DNA from: Nissolia schottii
Lineage: Eukaryota > Streptophyta > Magnoliopsida > Fabales > Fabaceae
Assembly (NCBI GenBank): GCA_003254905.1
Contig: QANU01003176.1
Location: 1,282,684 to 1,346,683 of the forward strand
DNA length: 64,000 bases
Direction: 5' to 3'
Shown: piece by piece, positions 34,181 to 46,890 of the stretch
Numbering within the stretch: the first letter of the stretch is position 1
Layout of the letters: each line of letters opens with the position of its first letter
Position numbers and translations under genes: made by a program
Notes under the pieces: generated by a model
Databases searched by the model: none
Seen by the model: the letters and a program-made list of their open reading frames with translations, nothing else
Told to the model about the DNA's origin: nothing

Positions 34181-35819
34181 TTGCCTATTTTATAAGACTG
34201 GCAAACTCATTAAGCTCTTCGTGCACGTTAATAATCAAACAATATGTGAAATTTTCTTTCTTTCTTTTGGCCGTTTTCTAAAATTCTTATCCACAAGACA
34301 AGATTAAAGTAATACTACCACATAAGGCTAAGTGTGAACCAGATCATCTACAGCAAGTGTTGGATATTGAAACTAAATAGGATCTCAATTTTTGGATACC
34401 AAGAACAGTAAATATTAATTGTGAATTAAATCACGCAAAGCTTTCACCACATTTAACATCTTTATTTGATTGGTTAATGTGCAACTGAGATAACATTGTA
34501 TCAAGGAAGGAAAGTTAAACATTACATTAACATAAGCTAAACACGATGGAGCATTGCGCAAAGCTAAGAAATTATTTTTGATACAAAGAGCAATAAATAC
34601 TAATTGTGGATCAAACTACGCAAAACTTTCACTCTATGACATGAACAAATAATAAATATCAAAATCTGTATTTTTGATAGTAGGGTGCATGTACATATTG
34701 TAAAGATATAAACTAAAATATTCGAAAGATTTGCTTTGTTATTTTCGATTATTTTTCAGTTCATAGTTGGCAGATAGTTTGTGAGTTGGATACATGTATA
34801 TAAAGCATACAATTAATGTGCCCCAACTCACGCACGCACCATACCACAATATCTCTAATAGGCACAAACTCAAGTTTTTAAATTATTTTTAAACCTCACA
34901 ATTTTAAGCGAAACTAACTAGAAACTATATTTGCCACGTTGATTGGCAAGTGCCACGTGGACAAGTTAATTGTGATGTGCACATCCTAACGGTAGAGACT
35001 AAATCCTATAAAAAAAATTGTCAAGAATTATTTTTTAACAAATTTTTTTTCAAAGATAAAACACAAAATATAATTTTTTAGAGACTAAAAACATATTTAA
35101 TCATTTTAATAGGGTTTTGCTAACAAGGAAGCTAAAATAGTAACTTTTAATGAATTTATTCTTATTGGAAACATACAATTTTTATCTTTTCAGTAAAAAA
35201 ATTACTCTCTCCATTCACTTTTTGTTGTCAATTTTTATCCAAAATTTTGTCCAACATTACTTGTCACTTGATTAGATAAAGAAGTATTAAATGTCTTTTT
35301 TCCAAATATATCTCTATGATCGCTCATCCTCCTATGACATCTAATAACTATAGCATTAATTAATTAAAGTTAATTTAGTCTATACACTCTATATTCTTTT
35401 CTATCTTAATGTTTATTAAATGATTTCTTAATATGTTTAGTTTGTCATAAATGATAACAAAAAGTGGATAGAATACCACTTTTGTTTTCTTACCAAATGC
35501 CTTCTTTTTTTCCTTTTTTTTTAATGTAAGCATACAATTTTTTTAGGAAAAGCCAAGCAAAAAATATGTATACTATAATAAAATAAAATAAAACAAAATT
35601 TTAGATGTGATCATCACTCTGCCCACAATAGGCTTTCCGAGACTGAGACGAGATATAATTAAGTTTCACAGATTGGCGCTGCAACAACTTTTTTGTTTTT
35701 ACTAATAAATTGACATATAGTACTTTTTTGAATATAAGTTAATAACCATATCAAGCCAATTCATTAACTTAGCTATGTTTAACATTAGTTGATTTTTGTA
35801 TATGTTAATGTGCAAAAAA
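34181..35819. other. AT-rich intergenic region
   Basis: No gene seen. 34985-35095 has 'GAGACTAAATCC ... GAGACTAAAAACATATTTAAT' phrases resembling the MULE-type MITE at 38473, probably a decayed copy. Confidence 0.4.
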
Positions 35820-36475
35820 TAAATGCAAAGAATACTGCCAATCAACAGAAGCAATCAATTCCTCATACTTTTGGCTCAAAGACAATTGCGAGGAAGAAAC
35901 ATGAACTTGTAAGTATAACTTATTCTTTGAATGTTAAGTGTTATTGATGTTTTATAAGCTTATTTACTATTGATTTACTGATTCTAATTGTTGTTATGTC
36001 TATGTTTTCTATATGTTAGGAAATTGAAACAGGGAAAGAATTTACTAGAGAGGGCAAATGTATCCTATTGCTCATAGGAAGAAAGATGAATCATTTGTAC
36101 ACGAGGATGCTCAAAAGAAGATTGTAAGTCTTAAATATGATTGATGTGTTTAATTATATTATTCTTGTTGTTTTAAATAACATCTAAATCATAGCAACAA
36201 ATGTTATGTAGGAAGATTTAGAACAGGAGATTGCTGAGGGCTCTTCTGAAAATGATGCCTTTATTAAAGTCTTTGGAAAAGAGCACCCGGGATATGTTCG
36301 AGGTATGGGGTTCGGTGTTTGCCCATCTCAAGTGTATGGGTCATCATCTTGCAAACCAAGAGCTAGTGATGGTTCATCAAGAGCTGAACATGAAAGCTTG
36401 AAGTTGCAAGTGAAACTACTATAAGAGCAAGTGATGTTTTTTGTGCGCCAACAAGGGGGGTCGAATGCCACCTAG
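35820..36475 (+). pseudogene. Decayed CACTA (Ptta/En/Spm) transposase fragment
   Basis: Three exon-like pieces with intact-looking splice sites. 35824-35908 contains HTFGSKTIARKKHEL. 36021-36123 contains AHRKKDESFVHEDAQKKI but is interrupted by a stop or shift upstream of MYPIAH. 36212-36424 contains DAFIKVFGKEHPGYVRGMG followed by FGVCPSQV, ending at a stop. The GKEHPGxVRGxG motif and block order are those of the plant transposase family found next to the main CACTA transposase. The frame break and missing remainder make this a relic. Confidence 0.75.
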
Positions 36476-37239
36476 TTTTCCTACCAATCTGATAAATTTG
36501 TTATGTTAATTTGTTGTGCATGTGTTATTCAATGCTTTTGTTGTTGTTAGATATTTACTATTGAATTTCTTTTCAATTTCAGGATACTAACTTAGACTCG
36601 CCAACTAGAACAAGACCCTCGTCCTCTACTAGGGCCATGATCCCCAAAATCCTTAATGTTAGGCTCTCAAAGTTAAATTTCATATTATTATTAGTGCTTT
36701 AGATAAGATATTTAAGTTACCTTTCAGTTTGTTATTAAGTTTTTGGTATTTTGTGTTGGTAATGACTTAACACCTATATTTTGCTTGGATGTTTTGGTAT
36801 TTTGTGTTGGTAATGACTTATAACCTATAATTTGTGTTGATATTAAGTTGGGATAACTAGGTAATGACTTAACCTATATTTTATTTTATTTCAAATCATG
36901 ATTGCCTTTTTTTACCAAATAGGTCTTCTCTTGTATATGGAATATCAATATATTCATATTATTTGTAATCGATGAGTTGCTAAATAGAACAATCATTATA
37001 AAAGAGTTTTTATAATTTAAATTATATTATTCTTCATCTCCTTATCTACACTTAAAGTATCACAAATTGGAAATCAAATAAATATTAAAGTAGTTGGTAA
37101 TCGGTAATATTAATTAAATTCCACGTACAAAATTTAAAAAAATTGAAACTTAAACATAGCATTGAAACCTCTGCAAAAATATTAGTTAAAGTTTGAAGGT
37201 TAAACATAGCAAATACTTTATAGGAAAATATATTTTAAA

Positions 37240-37375
37240 TATAACAGTGGTTATTCCAGCGGTTGTTGGAAAGCGTCATAGATGGGTTTCTTGATGCATA
37301 GGATTGCATCGGTTAGCTAACCGCTGCAAAATGTTTTTAGCAGCGGTTTTAACCGCCCCTAAATACAGTTTTGAA
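37240..37375. mobile_element. Subterminal fragment of a second CACTA family
   Basis: Repeated AGCGGTT / AACCGC motifs (CCAGCGGTTGTTGG, TTAGCTAACCGCTGC, TTTTTAGCAGCGGTTTTAACC) resemble a CACTA subterminal end. It probably belongs with the transposase relic at 35820-36475. The terminal CACTA itself is not visible. Confidence 0.45.
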
Positions 37376-38449
37376 TTGGCTTTTTCTTTTTGTGATTTAA
37401 TTAATAAATCAAGTATTTTTTATATATCCATTTTTTTAAATAATAGGTGTTTAAAATTTCACCCTACCTTAATTAATTTAATTAGAGTTGGGTTAGCAAA
37501 TTATTATGATACAATTTTTTTTACACAAAAGTTTAGGTGGATTTGACGTAGGTTATTTTATTATGGACAAGGAATGTAACCTCTCTTCTCTTATTTCTTC
37601 TTCTATTATCCTCTTTTGTGAGTATTAAAGATGAGGGTTGTCATTGTTCTTCTTTGGTTGCATCCCTATCTTTTTTTTTTCATTGTTTAGGATTTTTCTC
37701 TTTTGAATAAAAATGCTTATATTTATATTTATATTTAGAGCTTAGTTATCTAAATTTGTCGTTTCTTAAAACAACCTTTCTTTAGTTTTTGTTATCTTCT
37801 TTGTGGTTGTGTTAGTTTTCCTTGTGGGTGTTTTGGTCCCTTGTGGTTTCTTTTGTCAGGTATTATAGATGAAAAATATGTTTATATCTATGACGAAATG
37901 AGATGTGATATATTTTTTAAAGTGCAATATTTTTTGTGGTGGTCTCTAATGTAAAAAATGTTTGAATATTGATCATTTTTGAGTAAAAGACAGAGTTATA
38001 GGCTAAGTTAATTTAGTATGCAATGTGTTTTTATCTTTTATTAATTTTAAATCTAATGTATTTCTTTAATTTATAAGTGTTGTAAAACTTTTTTATGAAT
38101 GGAATTTTTTCTTGTCAAAAAGGGATAAGAGAATTAACGAAACTCTTTGAGCCCTAGCAAATCACTTAAAGAGATACTCACATCCTTAAAATATGAAGTT
38201 CCATCGTTAGCAATATTTTTCAACGCTAGTTTTTCATTTTTTATTATTACTACCAATCATATGACAATTCTTCTACTGTTTATTTTCACAAAAATGCTCT
38301 TGACCGCTAACTTTGACGACCACTACCACTATCTCACCCCACCATTGTTACCATGACTACCACCATTATCGTTGGCGCCACCTTCACGTTGTTATAACCA
38401 CTGGTCTGCTATTGACACCACCGCAACCACTATTATTATTGTCACTATC
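37376..38449. other. AT-rich intergenic region
   Basis: No gene or clear repeat boundary seen. Confidence 0.35.
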
Positions 38450-38984
38450 ATATTATTATTATTATTATTATAAGGATTAAATATGTTTTTTAATTTCTCA
38501 TAAATTTTAAATTGTGTTTTACCCTTCACAAATTATTTTGCTAAAAATCATCATTAGTAAAAAAATTTTTTGTAAGGTTTTAGTCCATACTGTCATGTTA
38601 AGTAGTTAACTGTTGACGTGACAATTAATTTGACTAGGTGGCGAAAGTGTAAGAGAGAGGTGGAGGGGGGAGAAAAGCATGTGAGGACGTGTGAGTGAGG
38701 TTGCTTTACTAGCAACGACAGTGGCGATGACTCATAGAGCTGTAGTAGAGAAGAAGAAGAAGACAACAAGCATATGCTGAGATCAACACAAGAGTAAACA
38801 GAGGAAGCAATTGTTGGGTTAATCATGTCACATGCGTGGCATGTGACCAACCACATGGTTAAGTTAACTATTATGTTAACAGTGAACGGCTTTACATGAT
38901 GGCAATGACTAAAACTTTACAAAAAAATTTGAGAGGTAAAACACAAATTTAAAATTTATGAGGGACTAAAAACATATTTAAACC

Positions 38985-39031
<47 letters not shown>
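38450..39031. mobile_element. MULE-type MITE (38473-38985) inserted in a (TTA)n tract
   Basis: Long inverted ends: the left contains AAGGATTAAATATGTTTTTT, then CATAAATTTTAAATTGTGTTTTAC, and the right contains GTAAAACACAAATTTAAAATTTATGAG, then AAACATATTTAAACCTT. (TTA)n lies directly on both sides (38450-38472 and 38985-39031), so the element landed in a microsatellite or duplicated part of one. It is a common legume Mutator-like MITE type with AAGG..CCTT termini. No coding capacity. Confidence 0.75.
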
Positions 39032-39033
<2 letters not shown>

Positions 39034-39552
39034 AAGGACAATTTAGTAAATGACATATTATCTAGTAAATATTTTTGATAATTAAACATGGTAATTTCAG
39101 TTTCACTTATATCCAAATAATGCAATGTATCATTCTTAGCAATTTAGTTTTTGACGATAATCAAAATTAATGATAATTTTATTGGACAATATGTCAAATG
39201 GCACCATGATGAACCATACTAAAAGTGGACTACTAAAAAGAGTTTAAGTTTAGAGTGATCACTTTAAGTAAGGACTTCACATAATAATCAATAATTATTT
39301 AAAATTACGTGACCAATTCTGTTTTTTTTTTAAAGGACAATTATGATGTGAAAACGAGAAACACAGCTAAATGCATATTGATAAGACTAAAAACAAAGTG
39401 GGTTTATCCTCAATCTTAGAACCAGTGTGCACAAAGAGCATCATTATTATTAGAATACAAATCCCCCCATTTTCTAATGCTTACAACAAAAAACAGTAAT
39501 CATCAAAGTTTTCATGACAAAAATAACAAATAAATAATAATAATGATCAAAG

Positions 39553-42500
39553 TTAATTTTGGACATTTGGTTCATGGTGGTGCTGGTTGGGGTGATAGAA
39601 CATCTGAATTTTGCGACCATTGAGTGGCTGAATGGGCCTTGAATTATGCTTGCAAGTTGGGTCCAATGGTGCTTTTAGAAGCTCCAATTGTTTCTTGGAC
39701 AGTGTCCTCAGCTGCATCCATCCATGCCGATCAATTGTTAGCCCATTTAATCCAAAAAGAAAAGAAAAAACTTTTACCACGTAAATGTATATGTCTGAAA
39801 AAAAAAAAGGTGTGTATGCTACCCCAATAAATGCATATGCATACCAACTTAATAAAAGTAGAGTTTAATTTTCATCCATATTTTTATACTGTCAACCAAT
39901 TAAATCTTATCACATTAACATAAATAATTGACATTCTTTCTCACTCATTCAAATGTCATTAAAATGGAAAGATCTGATTAGATGATAGTGTAAAAACTTT
40001 ACACTATCAATCAATAAAAATTAAACTCTAAAAATAAACAAATAAATCAATAATCAAATTGGTTTTAACATTTTAATTTTGATATTGATTTGGTCTTGAA
40101 AATGTTTTTCACATCAAATTAGTCTTAATATTGGTGAAATTGAGAGACAATGATAAACTAAAAAATTGGTATGATATGATGTGAATAGCAATCTATCATT
40201 TTCAGATTATTAGTCATTTTAAGGTTTACACACATATTAAAAAGGATAATAAATGACTGGTAAAAGTAAATAATAAGCTAATTTTAAGAACTATTCTTAT
40301 ATTGAAATTATAACTATTATTCTTTTAATATTCACTTCATTAATAAACATAAAGTATATGGATAAAATTTATAAAAAAAAAATTAATTGATATTTTCTTC
40401 ATCTTCAAAATAAACAGATAAGTTGAAACATATACCCTTAAAATAAAAAGAGAGTAAAAAGTAAAAGTTATTTATTTATTTTTCTTTGAGAGTAGAATTT
40501 ATCTAACTTCTTTAAGGAGAGAATAAATATAATAATTAAAGTTACCTTGCCAATGATGTTCCAAGTGACACCCTCTTTGCATGGAGGAGTGGTGAGAGAG
40601 CCGTAATACCTATAATATCTATGGGCTCTTCTATTTAACTCATCAAAATCAAAGGTGCCAAGTGGAATTTTAGCATCCTTATGGCCTGCAAGGTTCTCAT
40701 TTTCAAGTTCAATCAACTTGTCTTCAATCTGCACCCCATAAGAACCACATGTTAATTAGTTCTATAAAGTTTCATACTTTAATTCCAATTGTTACTTTAT
40801 ACTTTGAATCACAATAAATTCTTGCACCATTCTAGAGCGTGAGGTTGCATATGATTTTGACGGCTCAAAAACATTTATATAAAAATATAATATACGAAAT
40901 ACAATAATATGGGAATCTAATATATTTTTTTCTACAATTATCTGGAAATTGCGCATGAAATCAGTGATATCATCCCTAATTTTACGCAAGAGAAAAAAAA
41001 ATTTAAAGTTAAGAAAATAGTGATATTATCGCTGATTTGCAAACTCAATAAAATAAAAAGTGGGTCATCAGTCGACAAATCGAGAATATTGTTCCTAATT
41101 TTCAACCTTGCGTCAATCAACCATGTCAATGGTGGTTCAATGCTTCTAAAGGCATTAGGAAGGGTACACAAATCAACGACATTAAACTTGAATTGTAAAA
41201 AAGTTTCATATAATTGTGATGCCCTTTAATGGACTATATTATTGTGTGATTGATATTGTATTTCCAAAAAAAAAATTTCTATGCTCCTGACCACGTATAA
41301 TTAATGTCGTTTTAACTATTAAATGGTGAGCCATCTCAAGATAAAGACTAAAACGTCATTCATATCATTATATGATTCAAAACATGTTTAGCATAGTGCT
41401 TGAAAACCACACAAGAACTTAGCTACCTTGGAGATGATAGGGTCAGGGTCACCCAATTTGTAGAGCATTGCAACAACTGCTGTATCATTATCGTCAGTAA
41501 GGTGGACTAAATGGAGCTCAGCTTCATGTCTGTATTCAGAATATTTGTGTTTTTCAAAAAAATAATAAATAAATAAATAAATAAATAAATAATAAGAAAC
41601 ATAGTTTAGTTTGATTTGTTTTTTTTAGGGTAAACATTTTCATGTGGTGTATTCTGTGTGCACGACGTGTATGTGGAGAAGGAAGAAGAAAGAGAACTTA
41701 CATTCTGCCATTAGCCATGTGCTCTGAAGGAGAATGCCAATGCAATTGTTTCAAGGAGTAATTTTTCCCATTTATATTAATGTCTCCTACTTTTCCTTCA
41801 AATTGCACCTATAAAAAATGGAAAACTTGTCTTAATATGAAATTATGTCAGTTGCATAATTAACCAACAACTTGAGACATACATAAATGTTGATTGAAAG
41901 TGAGTGTCAATTTTTTTTAATCAATATTTAAGAGACATCTTAATGTCTCTCTTCTAAAATGTCATAAAAAGTGGTACAAACATTACTCTAACAAATAATT
42001 GTATACTTTTATTTGTGATAGGAAAATGAGAAATTATCAAATGGGTAGCCACAGATTCTCTATGGAAGGAGAAGGTTTTCAATTCAAGTTTCCACTTTAC
42101 TAATTCTGAAAAAAAAAACAAATCAATACAAATCAACCCCAAAAAAATAATAATAAAAAGAAAAAAAGAATCCCATTTTCCCCTGCATATTGTTTGCAGG
42201 TTGCAGCAACAAAATTCAATCCTTTTTTTGTCTTTTAATTTGGTTATAACTAAATATCATCAAAATTGGCATAATTTAAGGATGCATAGTTGCACATGTA
42301 GATTAGGGCTTATATATGGTTCCATGAATGCTTATATTAATTAGATGAAAGAAAATTGACATACTCCAATGTTGAATTTGTTATTAACCAATGTGGCATT
42401 TGTAGGGTTGTAGTGTCTCTCTAAGGGCTCCAATTCCTTGTTGAAGACAATATCAGGCTTGCCAAGGTCCACAGGACTTTGAGCTTTCCCATTTGAGCAT

Positions 42501-43089
42501 GCTGCAAATAATGGACTCAAGCTCCCCCATTTCTCAGGACCACTTGGACCAGTGTAACTAAAATTAACTGAATCTATAAAATTATATAAATAAAAAAGAA
42601 AAAATCAATCTTATAGAACAACTTAGCAAGTAATACCAACATGCCAAAAAAAAATAAAATTGAGAGCAAATCCTCTCATGCGTAAATTTAACATGATCAG
42701 GTTATGTGTAGATAGATACTCCCCAATCAAGTTAATTTCTTACAATTTTTGCGCACAATGACAAAAACATGCGTCTATGTATAATTAGGTCATGTTAAAT
42801 TTACATGTAAGAGATATGTTTCATCTTACAATTTGAAACTAAGTGCCAAAACTATGCCTCTTAAACCCTCACAAAGCTTAAGAAAAAAAAATGTTATGTA
42901 TGATCTTTGGAAAACTTGTATAATTAATGAAGAAAATAAGAAAAAAGTGTAGCACTTAATTCATCAGAGAGAAGCAAAACCAAAGTAAATTAACTCCATG
43001 AAAATGAAAATCTTACGGTTATCTGCAGAAGTGCATAGAGCCAAGACTGCTATGGCAAGGATTGAGAAGAAGGGAATCACTATGGCCAT
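39553..43089 (-). CDS. Secreted alpha-type carbonic anhydrase (6 exons)
   Basis: Minus-strand exons 43017-43089, 42365-42573, 41702-41808, 41427-41529, 40546-40728 and 39553-39711 join in phase with GT..AG introns to give 277 residues. The N-terminus (residues 1-22) is a hydrophobic signal peptide. The alpha-CA domain follows. The zinc ligands are His117 and His119 (QLHWHSPSEH) and His136 (AELHLVH). The substrate-pocket SLTTPPC has Thr210/211, and Cys50 and Cys214 are placed for the family disulfide. All catalytic residues are present, so it should catalyse reversible CO2 hydration (EC 4.2.1.1) in the secretory pathway, apoplast or plastid. It resembles plant alpha-CA 7/nectarin-3-like proteins; the exact paralogue is not determined. 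The His-rich C-terminus (HPNQHHHEP) is unusual. Confidence 0.93.
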
Positions 43090-44036
43090 TGTTGTTTGTG
43101 GATGGCTAGTTATGTCTGCAGCTTTGAAGTGTGTGAGCCTTTATTTATTTCCTCTGCTTTAACCTTTATTTTATTCCTCACCTATACTTATATACAGGTA
43201 TATATAAAGAAGGAAAAAAAAAAAATCTCGAAAGCTTGTCCGAATTTATTGGTCAGAATAACGTGATATTCATGTCAACCTATTGAATTAGTAAGTGATT
43301 CATATGATTTTACTCGAATTATTGGTCAGATTCATCTTAAAGGTTGACAACACCCATCATGTTTGTCAAAAAGTTATGAAAAATATTAAATTTGTTCTCA
43401 AGTTCAAAAATTCATTAAGACTTGGGCAACCCTAAATATAAATTTAATATTTTTCATAACTCGGGGATGAATTTGACAAATGTGATAACTTTAGAGACGA
43501 ATTTGATGGTTTATATTATTTTACTCACACACTTGCTTTTTATCAAATTTTCTGACAATAAATTTTGATAGGATGAGATTATTGATAAATATACAACCTC
43601 CGTCCACTTATATAAGTGGTTTTTGTTTAAATTGATACATATTTAATTCTTTAATGTATTTAAACATAATTTACTGATTTTAATGATGCTTTAATTTAAT
43701 GAAAAAACAATCTATATAAGTGGATCTACGAAATATATGGTTTTTTTTTTAAAAAATGATTGGGTGTGTGCATTGTTCTCCAATATGGCAGTATCAAAGC
43801 TATGACTTTGATTGGACTAATTTGGACCTTAGTTGTTGGTGGATACTTACAAGGATGAGTGGAAAAGCCAATGCTGTCTCTTTCTGTTTAAGGCACGCTA
43901 GCTTTGCTACAATGAGGCATATCGCATATTCTTTTGTACAATTTAATAAGTACATTTACAATAATTAAGTGGAAGGGAAAAAAAGGGGTTAATTAGTTTG
44001 TGATAAAGATAAAAATGCAAAAAAAAAAAAAAAAAA
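43090..44036. other. Promoter side of the carbonic anhydrase gene and spacer
   Basis: It contains a TATATACAG-like stretch (about 43190-43206) upstream of the carbonic anhydrase ATG on the minus strand. A fold-back (about 43378-43480) has TTATGAAAAATATTAAATTT pairing with AAATTTAATATTTTTCATAA. The sequence ends in poly-A before the gap. Confidence 0.45.
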
Positions 44037-44972
44037 NNNNNNNNNNNNNNNNNNNNNNNNNNNNNNNNNNNNNNNNNNNNNNNNNNNNNNNNNNNNNNNN
44101 NNNNNNNNNNNNNNNNNNNNNNNNNNNNNNNNNNNNNNNNNNNNNNNNNNNNNNNNNNNNNNNNNNNNNNNNNNNNNNNNNNNNNNNNNNNNNNNNNNNN
44201 NNNNNNNNNNNNNNNNNNNNNNNNNNNNNNNNNNNNNNNNNNNNNNNNNNNNNNNNNNNNNNNNNNNNNNNNNNNNNNNNNNNNNNNNNNNNNNNNNNNN
44301 NNNNNNNNNNNNNNNNNNNNNNNNNNNNNNNNNNNNNNNNNNNNNNNNNNNNNNNNNNNNNNNNNNNNNNNNNNNNNNNNNNNNNNNNNNNNNNNNNNNN
44401 NNNNNNNNNNNNNNNNNNNNNNNNNNNNNNNNNNNNNNNNNNNNNNNNNNNNNNNNNNNNNNNNNNNNNNNNNNNNNNNNNNNNNNNNNNNNNNNNNNNN
44501 NNNNNNNNNNNNNNNNNNNNNNNNNNNNNNNNNNNNNNNNNNNNNNNNNNNNNNNNNNNNNNNNNNNNNNNNNNNNNNNNNNNNNNNNNNNNNNNNNNNN
44601 NNNNNNNNNNNNNNNNNNNNNNNNNNNNNNNNNNNNNNNNNNNNNNNNNNNNNNNNNNNNNNNNNNNNNNNNNNNNNNNNNNNNNNNNNNNNNNNNNNNN
44701 NNNNNNNNNNNNNNNNNNNNNNNNNNNNNNNNNNNNNNNNNNNNNNNNNNNNNNNNNNNNNNNNNNNNNNNNNNNNNNNNNNNNNNNNNNNNNNNNNNNN
44801 NNNNNNNNNNNNNNNNNNNNNNNNNNNNNNNNNNNNNNNNNNNNNNNNNNNNNNNNNNNNNNNNNNNNNNNNNNNNNNNNNNNNNNNNNNNNNNNNNNNN
44901 NNNNNNNNNNNNNNNNNNNNNNNNNNNNNNNNNNNNNNNNNNNNNNNNNNNNNNNNNNNNNNNNNNNNNNNN
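44037..44972. other. Assembly gap (936 N)
   Basis: A run of N flanked by poly-A on the left and (AT)n on the right. Both are low-complexity edges that commonly break assemblies. Nothing can be said about its content. Confidence 1.

Positions 44973-45019
<47 letters not shown>
44973..45019. repeat. (AT)n(CA)n microsatellite at gap edge
   Basis: AT repeats run from the gap edge to 45008 and switch to ACACACACAC. Its true length is unknown because it abuts the gap. Confidence 0.9.
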
Positions 45020-45689
45020 TATTTAAAATAAATAAATCAATTATCAAAAAAAAAAAGTTAAAGAGACAAAGTTTAGATTAGATGTTCCACTACTCATCCA
45101 AAGAGCCCCACAATTCCATACTCCCAAAGAAAGAAAAGACTAGTTGGTCTCCACTGCCACACACATGGCATAATTCCCCTCATAGGGATAGCGACAAAAA
45201 AATCTCACCCTTACCTAATTGACTCCAATGTTCACATGTGCCATTCATAATGTTTCATGAATCCACTATATAAAAACATGGTGCTTCATGTTTCTTTCTT
45301 CTGTAGCACCCATGACTTAGACAAAATAATTAGCACTTCATTGGGGTGCTTATAATTTTTTTTATTATGAGTCAAGGTTTGATCCTCGCTTTGGGTATGA
45401 GGTAACTTTAAAATTTGTGGTCAACGTTTACCTTTTTAAATAATCTTACAATATGTGAAGGGATCAATTATTGTCTCGAGCACTGGATACCTGATAGAGG
45501 AATTTTAACTGACATTTTTATACTCCATAATTGAGCATTACAGCGTATAATTATGTGATTTTGATGACTAATTGATAAGATTCGCATAATTGTCCTTTTA
45601 TGAGCATAATTGAGAAAACAATAGTTTAAGCATCGTTTTTTAATAATTTTTTATTGTCTTGAGTAACCTATGCGTTTAACATCTTGTGT

Positions 45690-46890
45690 TTGAGTTGTTA
45701 GAATCACAGGTAATCGAGTGTTGGTGCAAGAAGGGGAGCAAAAGGAGCAAGAAAAGGAAGAAAAGAGCCAATTGTGAGTCAGTGAAGCATCTTGTGCGAG
45801 ACTTAAGGAGTCTCAAGTGTCTCGCGCGAGTTGAAGCAAATTGAGAGCAATGATTGACATTTTGGAGGGCGTCTCACACAAGACACATATACGTCTCGCG
45901 TGAGACGTGACAAACAAGAAGCGTGTCTCACACGAGACGCAATGCAACTCGCGCGAGACACGACCGCAGCGGCCCAAAATCCTATTTTGTGACCCCAAAA
46001 GGTTATAAATAGACATAGGGTGAACACAATTGATAAAACCACACACATCAGCTCCCAGCTGCTCCTAGGATTAGGTTTCTACACAATTTTTTCTTTATTT
46101 TTCCAGTAACTTAGGATTAATGTTAGTGATGCATTATTAGTTTTGTCACATTCGAATATTGTTGGAACTCTTGCGATGACGTACGAGTTTCTTCGTGATT
46201 CAACTCATCGTTCTTGTTTATTAATTCGGGGTTTTGCATTTATTTTCAATTCTGTACTTCTTCTTTCTTTGATTTATTTATTTTGCGTTTTCATCCTCCA
46301 CCCATGGAGGCGTAGTTTCTTTGATATCTTGTATGCGGTAACTCTATATTAGGATTTAATTGGAGATTCTTGCGCTTAATGTTTATTCATGATTTGTTCA
46401 GCCCCTAATTAGTCATATAGCGATTGCATGTTATTGGTTAGGGTTGATTCTAGGTTGATAGATCTTGACGATCGTAGGATTTATTGATTTAGGATTTGAG
46501 AATTTTTTGGAGAACTAATTAGATCTAATTAAGTTGTGCAATTGATGCTTGAGGGATTGACGATTGTAGTCTCTTAGGTCAATTGCATGTTAGTTAGAGA
46601 TTTCAACTAACAATAACAACCCCTTTATGAATAATTAATTAGGAATTGATAACAATAAATCCTTGAATCTAGAAACGCCGTACGCAGAATATTACTTTTT
46701 CATTGTTGATTTATTTCTCTTTTGTTTTCCCTTTAATTCAAATTCATTAAATCAACCCCCCAATTTAGTTAAACTTGTAATTGGCTTTTGAATTGCTTCA
46801 TTGACAGACGACCTAGATTCGTCCCTTTTACTACTTTTTTTGGGATTTACTTAGTTAAAAATTATTATTTGACTACACACTAAAATTAAC
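45690..46890 (+). mobile_element. Probable solo LTR of a Ty3/gypsy-type retrotransposon
   Basis: The order resembles an LTR. A U3-like part carries repeated TCTCGCGCGAG / GTCTCACACGAGACG motifs (45781-45965). A TATA box follows (GGTTATAAATAGACATAGG, about 46000-46018), then a leader, and then an R/U5-like AT-rich part with phrases such as AGACGACCTAGATTCGTCCC and ACTACACACTAAAATTAACG. No primer-binding site, gag or pol follows, so it would be a solo LTR. Boundaries and target duplication are not resolved. Confidence 0.5.

Noticed and set aside
43943..45047. Long open frames of 340-357 codons on both strands
   Set aside because: They run through the 936-N gap, and their ends are poly-K/F and IYIYIY from poly-A and AT repeats; not real genes.
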